From an uncultured Acetatifactor sp. (lineage in GTDB: Bacteria; Bacillota; Clostridia; Lachnospirales; Lachnospiraceae), in assembly GCA_910586835.1 (NCBI GenBank), contig CAJUJU010000020.1, positions 1 to 53,550 of the forward strand: a stretch of 53,550 nucleotides of DNA, given 5' to 3'. Positions 38,394 to 46,202 of this stretch are shown here, piece by piece (the first letter of the stretch is position 1; the number at the start of each line of letters is the position of its first letter). A program made the translations under genes and the position numbers. The notes beneath the pieces were generated by a model. That model saw nothing but the letters and a program-made list of their open reading frames with translations, ran no database searches and had not been told where the DNA came from.

Positions 38394-41276
38394 TCACCAT
38401 TCCACCTGAATCCTGTTGGACAGCTTACCGTCACCCACATAATCCTCCATCATCCGGCGGCCGGCCTGGGCCACTGCCTCCCGGAAACCTGCCGCCGACA
38501 GCCTCACCGCCCCCTCTCCCCAGATAATCATCTGCTCCAGCGCGTCCGAGGTGGCCACCGTCACCTGATGCTTACTTCCGATTTTGTGCACCGTCTTTTC
38601 GATATACTGATCCGCGGTTTCCGCCTCCTTTGTGTATACCACATAAATATTGTGATACTTTTGTACGGAACCGGAGTTGCCCTTCACCTTGTAGGCGTCG
38701 AAAACCAAAATCAGCGTGGCTCCGTCATAGCCCTGAAAATTACAGCACACATCCATCAGCCTGTCCCGGGCGCTGTCGATATTCACCTCCGCCAGACTCC
38801 GCAGATCCTCCCAGGCAAAAATAATATTGTATCCGTCCACCAGAAAATATGCCTCCGGGGCCTCCGCACCGCCTCCCTTTCCCGTCCCTGTTCCGGCTGT
38901 TCCCCTCCGGGGGGCCTTCCCCGTGCCTGGCCTGTCCTCTCCCTGGATCCCAAAATCCTCGCCGGTTCCGGCTTCTGACCGCTTCTGACCGCCTGCGTCC
39001 GCCCCTCCCGTGTTCTGTCTGTGCCAACGGTATGGGGCATATTCCTGCACGCTCTTTTTATAGGTCTGCTGAAAAATCCGCTCGATCTCCTCCTGGGTGA
39101 TATAGTCGGAACGCCCCTGTCCGGTCTGGCTTTCGCCGTTCCCGCCGGAATTTCCTCTCCTCTTGACAGATTCCTGAACCATTCTGCTTCCGCTGTAGGG
39201 TTTCCGGGCCGTTCCGTTTCCGGCATCGGATTCCCGGGCCGTTCTGTTTCCGGTGTCCGGTTCCTCCCCGCCGCAGAATCCCGGCCCCTTCGCCTCCTGT
39301 CCCCAGCCGCTGTCCCCATGGGCGTACTCCGGCACCCTGTCCCACTCCACCACAAAACCTGCCCCATGGGCGCAGAATACGGAAGAGGCCGGATTTTCCA
39401 GATCCCGCTCCGGGTCATAGCCCCGCTCCAGAATAACCTCCTCCGCATTGTGGCAGGGTTCATACCCCTTCAGGGTAAGCGCCAGTCTTCCTCTTCCCCG
39501 GGTGTATGCGTTGACCTCCCTCTGATAGCCCCCCATGGCGGAGGCGGGCGCACTGCCCGTCAGCGTCACGGTCTCCGCCTCCGTCACCGGAGGCTCCAGG
39601 CTGCCGTGCATCCTGTGAATGTCCGACATAGCTCTCCCCAGCTGCTCCACAGGCACCTCCAGAGAGAAGGCAAACACCGGCTCCAGCAGCACGCTTTCCG
39701 CCTGCATCAGCCCCTGCCGCAGCGCCCGGTAGGTGGCCTGCCTGAAATCCCCTCCTTCGGTATGTTTTAAGTGCGCCCGCCCGGTCAGCAGCGTGATCTT
39801 CAAATCCGTTATGGGAGAACCTGTCAGCACACCCAAATGGGTCTTTTCCTCCAGATGGGTCAGAATCAGACGCTGCCAGTTCAGATCCAGCTCATCCGTG
39901 CTGCAGGCGGTTCCCACCTTCAGCCCGCTCCCGGGCTCTCCCGGCTCCAGCAGCAGATGCACCTCCGCATAGTGGCGCAGAGGCTCAAAATGGCCGATCC
40001 CCACCACAGGCCCCGCAATGGTCTCCTTGTACAGAAGCTTCCCGTCCGCAAAATCCACCTCCAGCCCGAAACGCTCTCCGATCAGGCTCTTCAGGATTTC
40101 CGTCTGTACCTCCCCCATGACCTGCACATGAATCTCCTGGCTGCTCTCGCTCCACACCACATGCAGCTGCGGCTCTTCCTCCTCCAGCTTCCGCATCTGC
40201 CCCAGCACCTTCACCGCATCCGCGCCCTCCGGCAGCACCAGCCGATAGGTCAGGACAGGCGCCAGAACCGCGGTAAGATTCTCTTTTTCAAATCCCAGAC
40301 CCTGACCCGCAAAGGTTCGGCTCAGGCCCGTCACGGCACAGATGCCTCCCGCCGGCACCTGATCCGCAGCCCGGAAGCCGGCCCCGCCGTACACACGCAG
40401 AACATCCGCCTTTTCCACCCAGGGCTCCTCCCCCGCCGCGGCGCTGTTCTCATTGCCTACCGGCATCTTGACCCGGAGCACGCCTCCCGTCACCTTCAGA
40501 TGAGTCAGCCGGTTTCCGGCAGAATCTCTGGAAATCTTATAGACCCGCGCGCCGAATTCCTTTGGATATTCCCTCTCCCGCGTATAACGCCGAACGCCTT
40601 CCAGCAGCGCCTCCACTCCTTCCAGGCGCAGAGCCGATCCGAAGTAACAGGGAAAAACCTGCCTGGCCGCCACCGCCTCCGCCACGGATGGATCGGACAG
40701 CCCTCCCGTCTCCAGATACTCCTCCAAAAGCGCCTCGCCGCAAAGCGACAACTCCTCAAAAAAAGCTTCCTCCTTGTTTCCGTCAAAGGCAATACATCCT
40801 TCGTCCAGCTTACTCTGCAGCTCGGAGAGCAGCGCCCCGCTGTCGTTGTCCGGCTGATCCATCTTATTCACAAACACAAAGACAGGGATACCATACTGCT
40901 TCAAAAGCTTCCAGAGCGTTGCGGTATGCCCCTGCACCCCGTCGGAGCCGCTGATCACAAGCAGCGCGTAATCCAGCACCTGAAGCGTCCTTTCCATCTC
41001 CGCAGAAAAGTCCACATGCCCCGGGGTATCCAAAAGCGTCAGCTCCAGCTCCCCCCAGGAAAGCCCTGCCTGCTTGGAAAAAATCGTGATCCCACGCTCT
41101 CTTTCCAGGGTAAAATTATCCAGAAAAGCATTCCCGTGATCCACCCGACCAAGCTTTCTCACTGCCCCCGCAGTGTACAGCAGCGCCTCGGACAGAGTAG
41201 TTTTGCCGGCGTCCACATGGGCCAACACGCCAACACATATCTGTTTTTTTATTTTTTCCGGCTCCTGTTTTCCCAC
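38394..41276 (-). CDS. TetM/EF-G-like GTPase fused to NYN (YacP/Rae1-type) nuclease domain
   Basis: About 960 aa. Residues 10-640 are a translation GTPase of the ribosomal-protection/EF-G group: P-loop AHVDAGKTT, switch I RERGITI, DTPGHVDF, NKMDQ, and C-terminal domains with a TetM-like SDIHRMHGSLEPP segment. A 170-residue Gly/Arg/Glu-rich linker with 10-residue repeats follows. Residues 813-960 are a NYN domain of the YacP family: VDGYNIIFAW, VFDAYK, the ETADQYIEK acidic motif and ATSDALEQ, which keep the metal-binding Asp/Glu set. Bacillus Rae1 (YacP) is a ribosome A-site endoribonuclease, so the fusion joins an A-site-binding GTPase to an A-site mRNase. GTG 41276 is chosen, with AAGGAG 8 nt upstream; the frame extends to 41366. 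Confidence 0.85.
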   Translation of the reverse strand: MGKQEPEKIKKQICVGVLAHVDAGKTTLSEALLYTAGAVRKLGRVDHGNAFLDNFTLERERGITIFSKQAGLSWGELELTLLDTPGHVDFSAEMERTLQVLDYALLVISGSDGVQGHTATLWKLLKQYGIPVFVFVNKMDQPDNDSGALLSELQSKLDEGCIAFDGNKEEAFFEELSLCGEALLEEYLETGGLSDPSVAEAVAARQVFPCYFGSALRLEGVEALLEGVRRYTREREYPKEFGARVYKISRDSAGNRLTHLKVTGGVLRVKMPVGNENSAAAGEEPWVEKADVLRVYGGAGFRAADQVPAGGICAVTGLSRTFAGQGLGFEKENLTAVLAPVLTYRLVLPEGADAVKVLGQMRKLEEEEPQLHVVWSESSQEIHVQVMGEVQTEILKSLIGERFGLEVDFADGKLLYKETIAGPVVGIGHFEPLRHYAEVHLLLEPGEPGSGLKVGTACSTDELDLNWQRLILTHLEEKTHLGVLTGSPITDLKITLLTGRAHLKHTEGGDFRQATYRALRQGLMQAESVLLEPVFAFSLEVPVEQLGRAMSDIHRMHGSLEPPVTEAETVTLTGSAPASAMGGYQREVNAYTRGRGRLALTLKGYEPCHNAEEVILERGYDPERDLENPASSVFCAHGAGFVVEWDRVPEYAHGDSGWGQEAKGPGFCGGEEPDTGNRTARESDAGNGTARKPYSGSRMVQESVKRRGNSGGNGESQTGQGRSDYITQEEIERIFQQTYKKSVQEYAPYRWHRQNTGGADAGGQKRSEAGTGEDFGIQGEDRPGTGKAPRRGTAGTGTGKGGGAEAPEAYFLVDGYNIIFAWEDLRSLAEVNIDSARDRLMDVCCNFQGYDGATLILVFDAYKVKGNSGSVQKYHNIYVVYTKEAETADQYIEKTVHKIGSKHQVTVATSDALEQMIIWGEGAVRLSAAGFREAVAQAGRRMMEDYVGDGKLSNRIQVEW
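39196..39275. repeat. 30-bp repeat encoding linker of GTPase-NYN fusion
   Basis: CCGGGCCGTT recurs at 39204 and 39234, within 30-bp units that encode the 10-residue repeats GNRTARESDA and GNGTARKPYS plus a degenerate third, GSRMVQES. The repeats expand the flexible linker between GTPase and nuclease. Confidence 0.7.
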
Positions 41277-41367
41277 CAAAACGTCTCCTTTGAAAATTTT
41301 CTTGACAGTATCTGAAAATATCGTTATAGTAATTCCTGAAAAGCTGCAATATGCAGTACATAACAAC

Positions 41368-41456
41368 CGCTAGGGGAGCACATCGCTGAGACTGAAGCGT
41401 CTATCGCTTCTAACCCTCACTACTTGAACCGGATAATACCGGCGTAAGGAAGCAGT
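41368..41456 (+). ncRNA. TPP riboswitch (THI element)
   Basis: The thiamine-pyrophosphate aptamer is recognisable from GGGGAGC at the 5' side, CTGAGA (41386-41391), TAACCCT (41411-41417), TTGAACCGGATAATACCGGC (41424-41443) and GTAAGGAAGCA at the 3' side. These are the conserved P2/J2-3, pyrimidine-sensor and pyrophosphate-sensor elements. It lies 74 bp before thiT and represses it when TPP is plentiful. Confidence 0.96.
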
Positions 41457-41529
41457 CAAAACCACACATACCCTTTGTGTCGGTTTTGCGTGATGTCCCC
41501 TCCTTAGCCAGTATAAGGAGGATTTTTTT
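41457..41529 (+). terminator. Expression platform of TPP riboswitch
   Basis: Two hairpins follow the aptamer. CAAAACC plus ACACA (41457-41468) pairs with TGTGT and GGTTTTG (41476-41488) around one bulged C. CCTCCTTA (41499-41506) then pairs with TAAGGAGG (41514-41521), followed by T7 (41523-41529). The second stem contains the thiT Shine-Dalgarno sequence and is followed by a U-run, so it can both hide the ribosome-binding site and terminate transcription. Confidence 0.8.
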
Positions 41530-42216
41530 ATGTCAGATTTTTTTGCCTTTCCAACTGTCAACAGCTATGAAGAGGATGTCTTCCGGCTGACTGCCGCGGG
41601 AATCGTCACCGTGGCGGCGCTGCTTCTGGCCCTGATTGCCGCAGCCGTTCTGCTCCGCCCCAAAAAAGAGAGGACAGTCCGAACCGCCACGAAGCAGCTT
41701 GTCTTCTCCGGCGTGGCTATGGCTCTTGCCATCGTGGCCTCTGAGATCAAATTCGCAAGACTTCCCTTCGGCGGCTCCGTCACCCTGTTCAGCATGCTGT
41801 TCATCGTGCTCATCGGCTACTGGTACGGCGCAAAAGCAGGGCTTCTCACCGGCTTTGCATACGGCCTGCTCCAGTTTATCCTGGATCCCGTATTTTACTC
41901 TCCCTGGCAGCTTCTGGTGGATTATCCGCTGGCCTTCGGCTCCCTGGGACTTTCCGGATTTTTCAGCAAAAAGCGGCACGGGCTCCTGTTCGGATACCTG
42001 GCAGGCGTTTTCGGAAGGTACTTTTTCGTCTTTCTGTCCGGCGTGATCTTCTTCGCCTCCTACGCCCCGACTCAGACTCCCCTGGGCATCGTGATCTACT
42101 CTCTGGGCTACAACGGGTCTTATATTCTGCCGGAAGCCATGGTAACGGTAGCCATCCTGGCCATTCCCGCCGTCAAAAAGGCCTTTGAACGGGTAAAGCG
42201 GCTGGCGGCGGAATAA
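41530..42216 (+). CDS. thiT: Thiamine ECF transporter S-component (ThiT)
   Basis: A 228-aa membrane protein with six to seven hydrophobic segments. After an N-terminal extension helix (residues 20-42) the ThiT core begins with TKQLVFSGVAMALAIVASEI. It continues with FGGSVTLFSMLFIVLIGYWYGAKAGLLTG and LDPVFYSPWQLLVDYPLAFGSLGLSG, which hold the thiamine-binding Trp/Tyr/Asp residues. It depends on a shared ECF module not encoded here. Control by the upstream TPP riboswitch confirms the substrate. It is a single gene, convergent with addA (48-bp gap). Confidence 0.95.
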   Translation: MSDFFAFPTVNSYEEDVFRLTAAGIVTVAALLLALIAAAVLLRPKKERTVRTATKQLVFSGVAMALAIVASEIKFARLPFGGSVTLFSMLFIVLIGYWYGAKAGLLTGFAYGLLQFILDPVFYSPWQLLVDYPLAFGSLGLSGFFSKKRHGLLFGYLAGVFGRYFFVFLSGVIFFASYAPTQTPLGIVIYSLGYNGSYILPEAMVTVAILAIPAVKKAFERVKRLAAE

Positions 42217-42264
42217 TCCGCCGTCCTGCCGCCGAGGCAGCCTTGAAAGCCCGTTGCCAATTCC

Positions 42265-45200
42265 CTAATACCGCTCCAGATGAAAGGAATACAGAATTTT
42301 TTCCTTCACAGGCCTTCCCATAAGCCGCTCCAGCGCCTCGCCGTAGTAGTCCAGCTGGGTCTCATAGCGGTTCCAGAGTTCTTTCATGGAGGAGACGGAA
42401 TCCGTCTTGTAGTCCAACAGGACAAGGCCGTCCTCCTCCTCAAAAAACACGTCTATGATTCCCTGAATCAGCACATGCTCCCCGCACGGGAACTCCTCTC
42501 CCAGTCTGGAGGCTTCAACTCCCATGACAAAGGGCTGTTCCCTGTAAAGCCTGCCCGCCTCCTGGGCACGCCCCATCCGCCCGGCCAGATCGGATTCCAG
42601 AAAGCGAAGAAGCTTTTTCCCATTGACGGCCTGCGCATATTCCTGCTTCAGCCGTCTGCTCTCCGTCTCCTTTTGCAGAAACTCCTTCAGATACTCTTCC
42701 CGCATACCCTCCGGCTTTTTCAGCAGATCGGACAGATTCAGAAGCTCCATAACCCTGTGATAGGCATTTCCCCGAACCGTGCCGCTGACCTTTTCTTCCT
42801 CCCGCCGAAATGACGGTATATAGGGCTGTATCTCCTTCGCCTCAAAGGTGTGGAAGGCCGCCTCGTCCTTATCTGCCATGGCTGCGATCTTCAGCTCCGA
42901 CACGGTAGTCTTGGTGTAAAGACCAGCCAGATTTTCATAGGCATACCTGGCCCCCAGACGCTCCTGCAGTGCCTTCAGCGCCTCGCTGTCCCCAAAACGC
43001 TCCGCCTCCTCCAGAAGCTGTCTTCTGTCGTGCAGCTCGAATTGTTCCTTCCACTCTTCCCGGATAAGCTCCTCCTCGCCCAGCACCGTGACCTGAAAGG
43101 AGGTCTGTCCCAGAATGGGCAGCAAAAATTCCAGATATCCTCCGCTTTCCATAAAATCCGGATACAAAAGCCGCTGACCTGCGTTTTCCCGCATCATTTC
43201 CCACTTCTCCGCGGCATTTTCCAGGGTTGCCGTGAGAATCAGCTTTTCCCTGGCCCTGGTCAACGCCACATACAGAACCCGCAGCTCCTCCGCCAGACTG
43301 TCTTCCCGCAGCTTTCTGGAAAGTACGTTCCGGCGCAGCGTCTTGTTGCGCACCCGCTTTCCCGGATCCACATAGTCCGTGGCCAGACCGAAGTCCATAT
43401 CCAGTATCAGGGACTGGTTGGCATCCTGCATGTTGAAGCGTTTGCTCAGCCCACAGACGAAGGTCACGGGAAACTCCAGGCCCTTACTCCTGTGAATGCT
43501 CATAATGCGCACCACATCCGCGTTTTCGTCCAGAAGCTCCGCCTCGCCGTAATCCACGTCATACTTTTCCAGCTGCTCCATATAACGAATAAAATGAAAC
43601 AGCCCGAAATAACTGGTTTTCTCAAATTCGGAGGCTCTGGTAAAAAGCATCTCCACATTGGCTCTGCGCTTTCCTCCCGCAGGCAGCGCCGTCACATAAT
43701 TCAGGTAGTCGAAATCCGTCACCAACTTTGTCAGAAGTTCCCGCACAGGCATGTAGACCGTGCATCTGCGGTACTCCTCCAGCATGGTCAGGAAGCGGGC
43801 CGTCTTCTCACACAGGGAGTCTTTTGGCGGTTGCATTTCCTCGGCCCCATCTGCACTGTGCTTTGCCCCATCTGCACTGTGCTCTGACCATGCAGCCTCT
43901 TCTCCCGGTTCCCCGGACCGCCTGGCCGGGTACTCCGCCGCCAAAAGCTCCGGCTCTCCCCCGCCTGCTTTCTCCCCAAATGCAAGCTCTCTAACCGGCT
44001 GCACTGTCCCGTACTCCGCTGCCAGAAGCTCCGGCTCTTCCCCGCCCGCTTTCTCCTCAAATGCAAGCTCTCTAACCGGCTGCACTGTCCCGTACTCCGC
44101 TGCCAGAAGCTCCGGCTCTTCCCCGCCCGCTTCTTCCAAAAAAGCAAGCTCCCTGGCAGACTGCACTGTCCCGTACTCCGCCGCCAGCTCCGCCGCAGCC
44201 TCATAGAGCGTACAATCCCTTCTTCTGCTGCGGATCAGCGCAATCTCCTCCTCCGTAAATCCCCCGAAGACGGACTTCATCATGCCGAACAGCGGAATGT
44301 CCTGTCTGGGATTATCCAGCACCCGCAGTACCTGCAGTAGCTCCTGCACCTCGGACGCGCCGAAATATCCCGTCCTGGAGGTGATGTACACGGGAATCCC
44401 TTCTTCCTCCAGCACAGCCTTGAACTCCTCGTCCCATCCGCTGTTGGTCCGAAGCAGAATCACCATATCGGAATACCTCACCGGACGCAGCTCTCCCCCC
44501 GCCCTGTCCGTCACGGTAAAGCCCGTTCTCAGCTCTTTGATTTTCGCCGCTATGGCCCTGGCCTCCGCCTGCTTCTCATTCAACTCCGAATCCCTGGACG
44601 GTTTTTCAATCAGAAGAAACTCGCTCTCGTTTCCCGTATTTTCCGGATAGACCGCCCCGGGATAAAGCGCAGCCCTTTCGTCGTAGGCGATCCCTCCCGC
44701 CTCCGTGCTCATCAGACGGGAAAAGACATCGTTCACCGCATCCACCACCTGCCTGCGGCTGCGGAAATTCCTGGCCAGATCAATCCTCTGACAGCAGCCC
44801 CCCTCCACGGAATCCGATTCCTCCTCCGGCAGACAGGGGGTATAGCCGTGATATTTTTCCAGAAACAGCTCCGGCCTTGCCAGGCGGAATTTGTAAATAC
44901 TCTGCTTTACATCCCCCACCATGAACCGGTTAAACTGCCCTTCCTCTTCCCCGGACACCGCCTTCAGCAGATATTCCTGTACCAGATTGCTGTCCTGATA
45001 CTCGTCGATGAGAATTTCCGCAAAATGCTGCCGGTACTCCAGTGCCACACGGCTGGGAACCACCTTCCCCTCCTGTCTGGTCAGCAGAATGTTCAGGGCA
45101 AAATGCTCCATATCGGAAAAGTCTATCACCTTCTTTTCTCTCTTTTTCTCCGCCATTCTCCTGTAAAAGTCCAGAACCAGGCCGATGAGGGCGCTCACCG

Positions 45201-46200
45201 GCTCCCGGCACTCCAGCCCCTGCTTCACCGCCAGCTCCAGAGGCGTCTTGAAAAATTTTTCCGCCATCCCCTGAACGCTTTTTTTCACTTCCGCCCGCAG
45301 TTCCCCGGCAAGCTCTCTCTTGACCGGGGACACACTTCCATCCTTTTTGGAGGACAGGCGGCCAAAATTTACCGCCGGAAGCCTTGCTGCAAACGCTTCC
45401 AGGCTTTGACACCCTTCCAGCTCCTCCAACGTCAGAATTTCCTTCTCCACCAGCTCTCCGAACATATAGGGCCCGTCCGGCTCCAGACAAAGCCTTTGCA
45501 CCCGCTCCAGCTTTTGAACCCATCCTCTGACCATGGCCTGCAGATGGGCGATCAGATACCTTCCGTAACGGCTGCCGTTTACTGCCTCCACATCCGCGTC
45601 CTCATAATCCCGCTTTCTTTCCTCCAGCCATTCCTCCGGCCAGGGAAAGCTGTCCGCGTACCTGGAAAGCTTCAGGATATGTTGTTCCAGCGCGCTCTCC
45701 CGCCCGCCGGGACAGAAATATTCCACGCAGCGGTGAAAGGACTCCTCCCCCGCCGCGTAGGCGTCCTCCAGAAGCTCCTTCAGCACATCCTGCTGCATCA
45801 GCCGGATCTCTCCCTCATCCGCAATGCGGAAAGCGGGATCCAGCCCGATCTCGTTAAAATGGTTTCTCAAAAGAAAGAGACAAAAGCTGTCGATTGTGGT
45901 GATCTGGGCGTTGTGAAGCAGCGTGGCCTGACGCTGGATATGCCCGGAGCCCGGATTCTCCGCAAGCCTTGCCGCAATTCCCGCCCCGATACGCTCCCTC
46001 ATCTCCGCCGCTGCCGCATTGGTAAAGGTCACAATCAAAAGCCTGTCGATATCCACAGGATGTCGCTCATCGCAGACCTTTTTCACAATCCGCTCCGTCA
46101 GCACCGCCGTCTTTCCGCTGCCTGCCGCTGCGGAAACCAGGATATTGCAGCCCTGCAGATCTATCACTTTCTGTTGTTCTGCTGTAAATTTTACCGCCAT
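42265..46200 (-). CDS. addA: Helicase-exonuclease subunit AddA
   Basis: A 1311-aa subunit of the AddAB double-strand-break repair complex. The UvrD-type helicase has Walker A AAAGSGKT (24-31), DEYQDSN for motif II, and MSIHRSKGLEFPV for motif V. The C-terminal RecB-type nuclease has VLIQGIIDVFFE and LLDYKTDS. AddB lies 2 bp upstream in the same operon. Between residues about 665 and 790 is an insertion made of a 27-residue repeat (starting AAEYGTVQPVRELAF) and a short SADGAK/SADGAE repeat; other AddA proteins lack this and the total is some 60-100 residues longer than usual. The repeat is Glu/Ala/Gly-rich and probably a solvent-exposed loop. Confidence 0.95.
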   Translation of the reverse strand: MAVKFTAEQQKVIDLQGCNILVSAAAGSGKTAVLTERIVKKVCDERHPVDIDRLLIVTFTNAAAAEMRERIGAGIAARLAENPGSGHIQRQATLLHNAQITTIDSFCLFLLRNHFNEIGLDPAFRIADEGEIRLMQQDVLKELLEDAYAAGEESFHRCVEYFCPGGRESALEQHILKLSRYADSFPWPEEWLEERKRDYEDADVEAVNGSRYGRYLIAHLQAMVRGWVQKLERVQRLCLEPDGPYMFGELVEKEILTLEELEGCQSLEAFAARLPAVNFGRLSSKKDGSVSPVKRELAGELRAEVKKSVQGMAEKFFKTPLELAVKQGLECREPVSALIGLVLDFYRRMAEKKREKKVIDFSDMEHFALNILLTRQEGKVVPSRVALEYRQHFAEILIDEYQDSNLVQEYLLKAVSGEEEGQFNRFMVGDVKQSIYKFRLARPELFLEKYHGYTPCLPEEESDSVEGGCCQRIDLARNFRSRRQVVDAVNDVFSRLMSTEAGGIAYDERAALYPGAVYPENTGNESEFLLIEKPSRDSELNEKQAEARAIAAKIKELRTGFTVTDRAGGELRPVRYSDMVILLRTNSGWDEEFKAVLEEEGIPVYITSRTGYFGASEVQELLQVLRVLDNPRQDIPLFGMMKSVFGGFTEEEIALIRSRRRDCTLYEAAAELAAEYGTVQSARELAFLEEAGGEEPELLAAEYGTVQPVRELAFEEKAGGEEPELLAAEYGTVQPVRELAFGEKAGGGEPELLAAEYPARRSGEPGEEAAWSEHSADGAKHSADGAEEMQPPKDSLCEKTARFLTMLEEYRRCTVYMPVRELLTKLVTDFDYLNYVTALPAGGKRRANVEMLFTRASEFEKTSYFGLFHFIRYMEQLEKYDVDYGEAELLDENADVVRIMSIHRSKGLEFPVTFVCGLSKRFNMQDANQSLILDMDFGLATDYVDPGKRVRNKTLRRNVLSRKLREDSLAEELRVLYVALTRAREKLILTATLENAAEKWEMMRENAGQRLLYPDFMESGGYLEFLLPILGQTSFQVTVLGEEELIREEWKEQFELHDRRQLLEEAERFGDSEALKALQERLGARYAYENLAGLYTKTTVSELKIAAMADKDEAAFHTFEAKEIQPYIPSFRREEEKVSGTVRGNAYHRVMELLNLSDLLKKPEGMREEYLKEFLQKETESRRLKQEYAQAVNGKKLLRFLESDLAGRMGRAQEAGRLYREQPFVMGVEASRLGEEFPCGEHVLIQGIIDVFFEEEDGLVLLDYKTDSVSSMKELWNRYETQLDYYGEALERLMGRPVKEKILYSFHLERY
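43935..44205. repeat. 81-bp in-frame tandem repeat within addA
   Basis: Three copies are aligned by GCAAGCT at 43982, 44063 and 44144, exactly 81 bp apart, plus a partial copy towards 43935. The central two are nearly identical, indicating recent duplication. Next to it GCCCCATCTGCACTGTGCT is duplicated at about 18-bp spacing (43847-43884). All are multiples of three and keep the addA frame. Confidence 0.9.
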
Positions 46201-46202
46201 GG

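Noticed and set aside
38394..41276. Calling the GTPase a tetracycline-resistance determinant
   Set aside because: It is TetM-like in motifs but has a C-terminal NYN fusion, chromosomal context and GC content of the backbone; resistance cannot be claimed from sequence.
39771..41315. 514-codon plus-strand open frame opposite the GTPase-NYN gene
   Set aside because: Shadow frame; the coding-strand product is a clear conserved GTPase.
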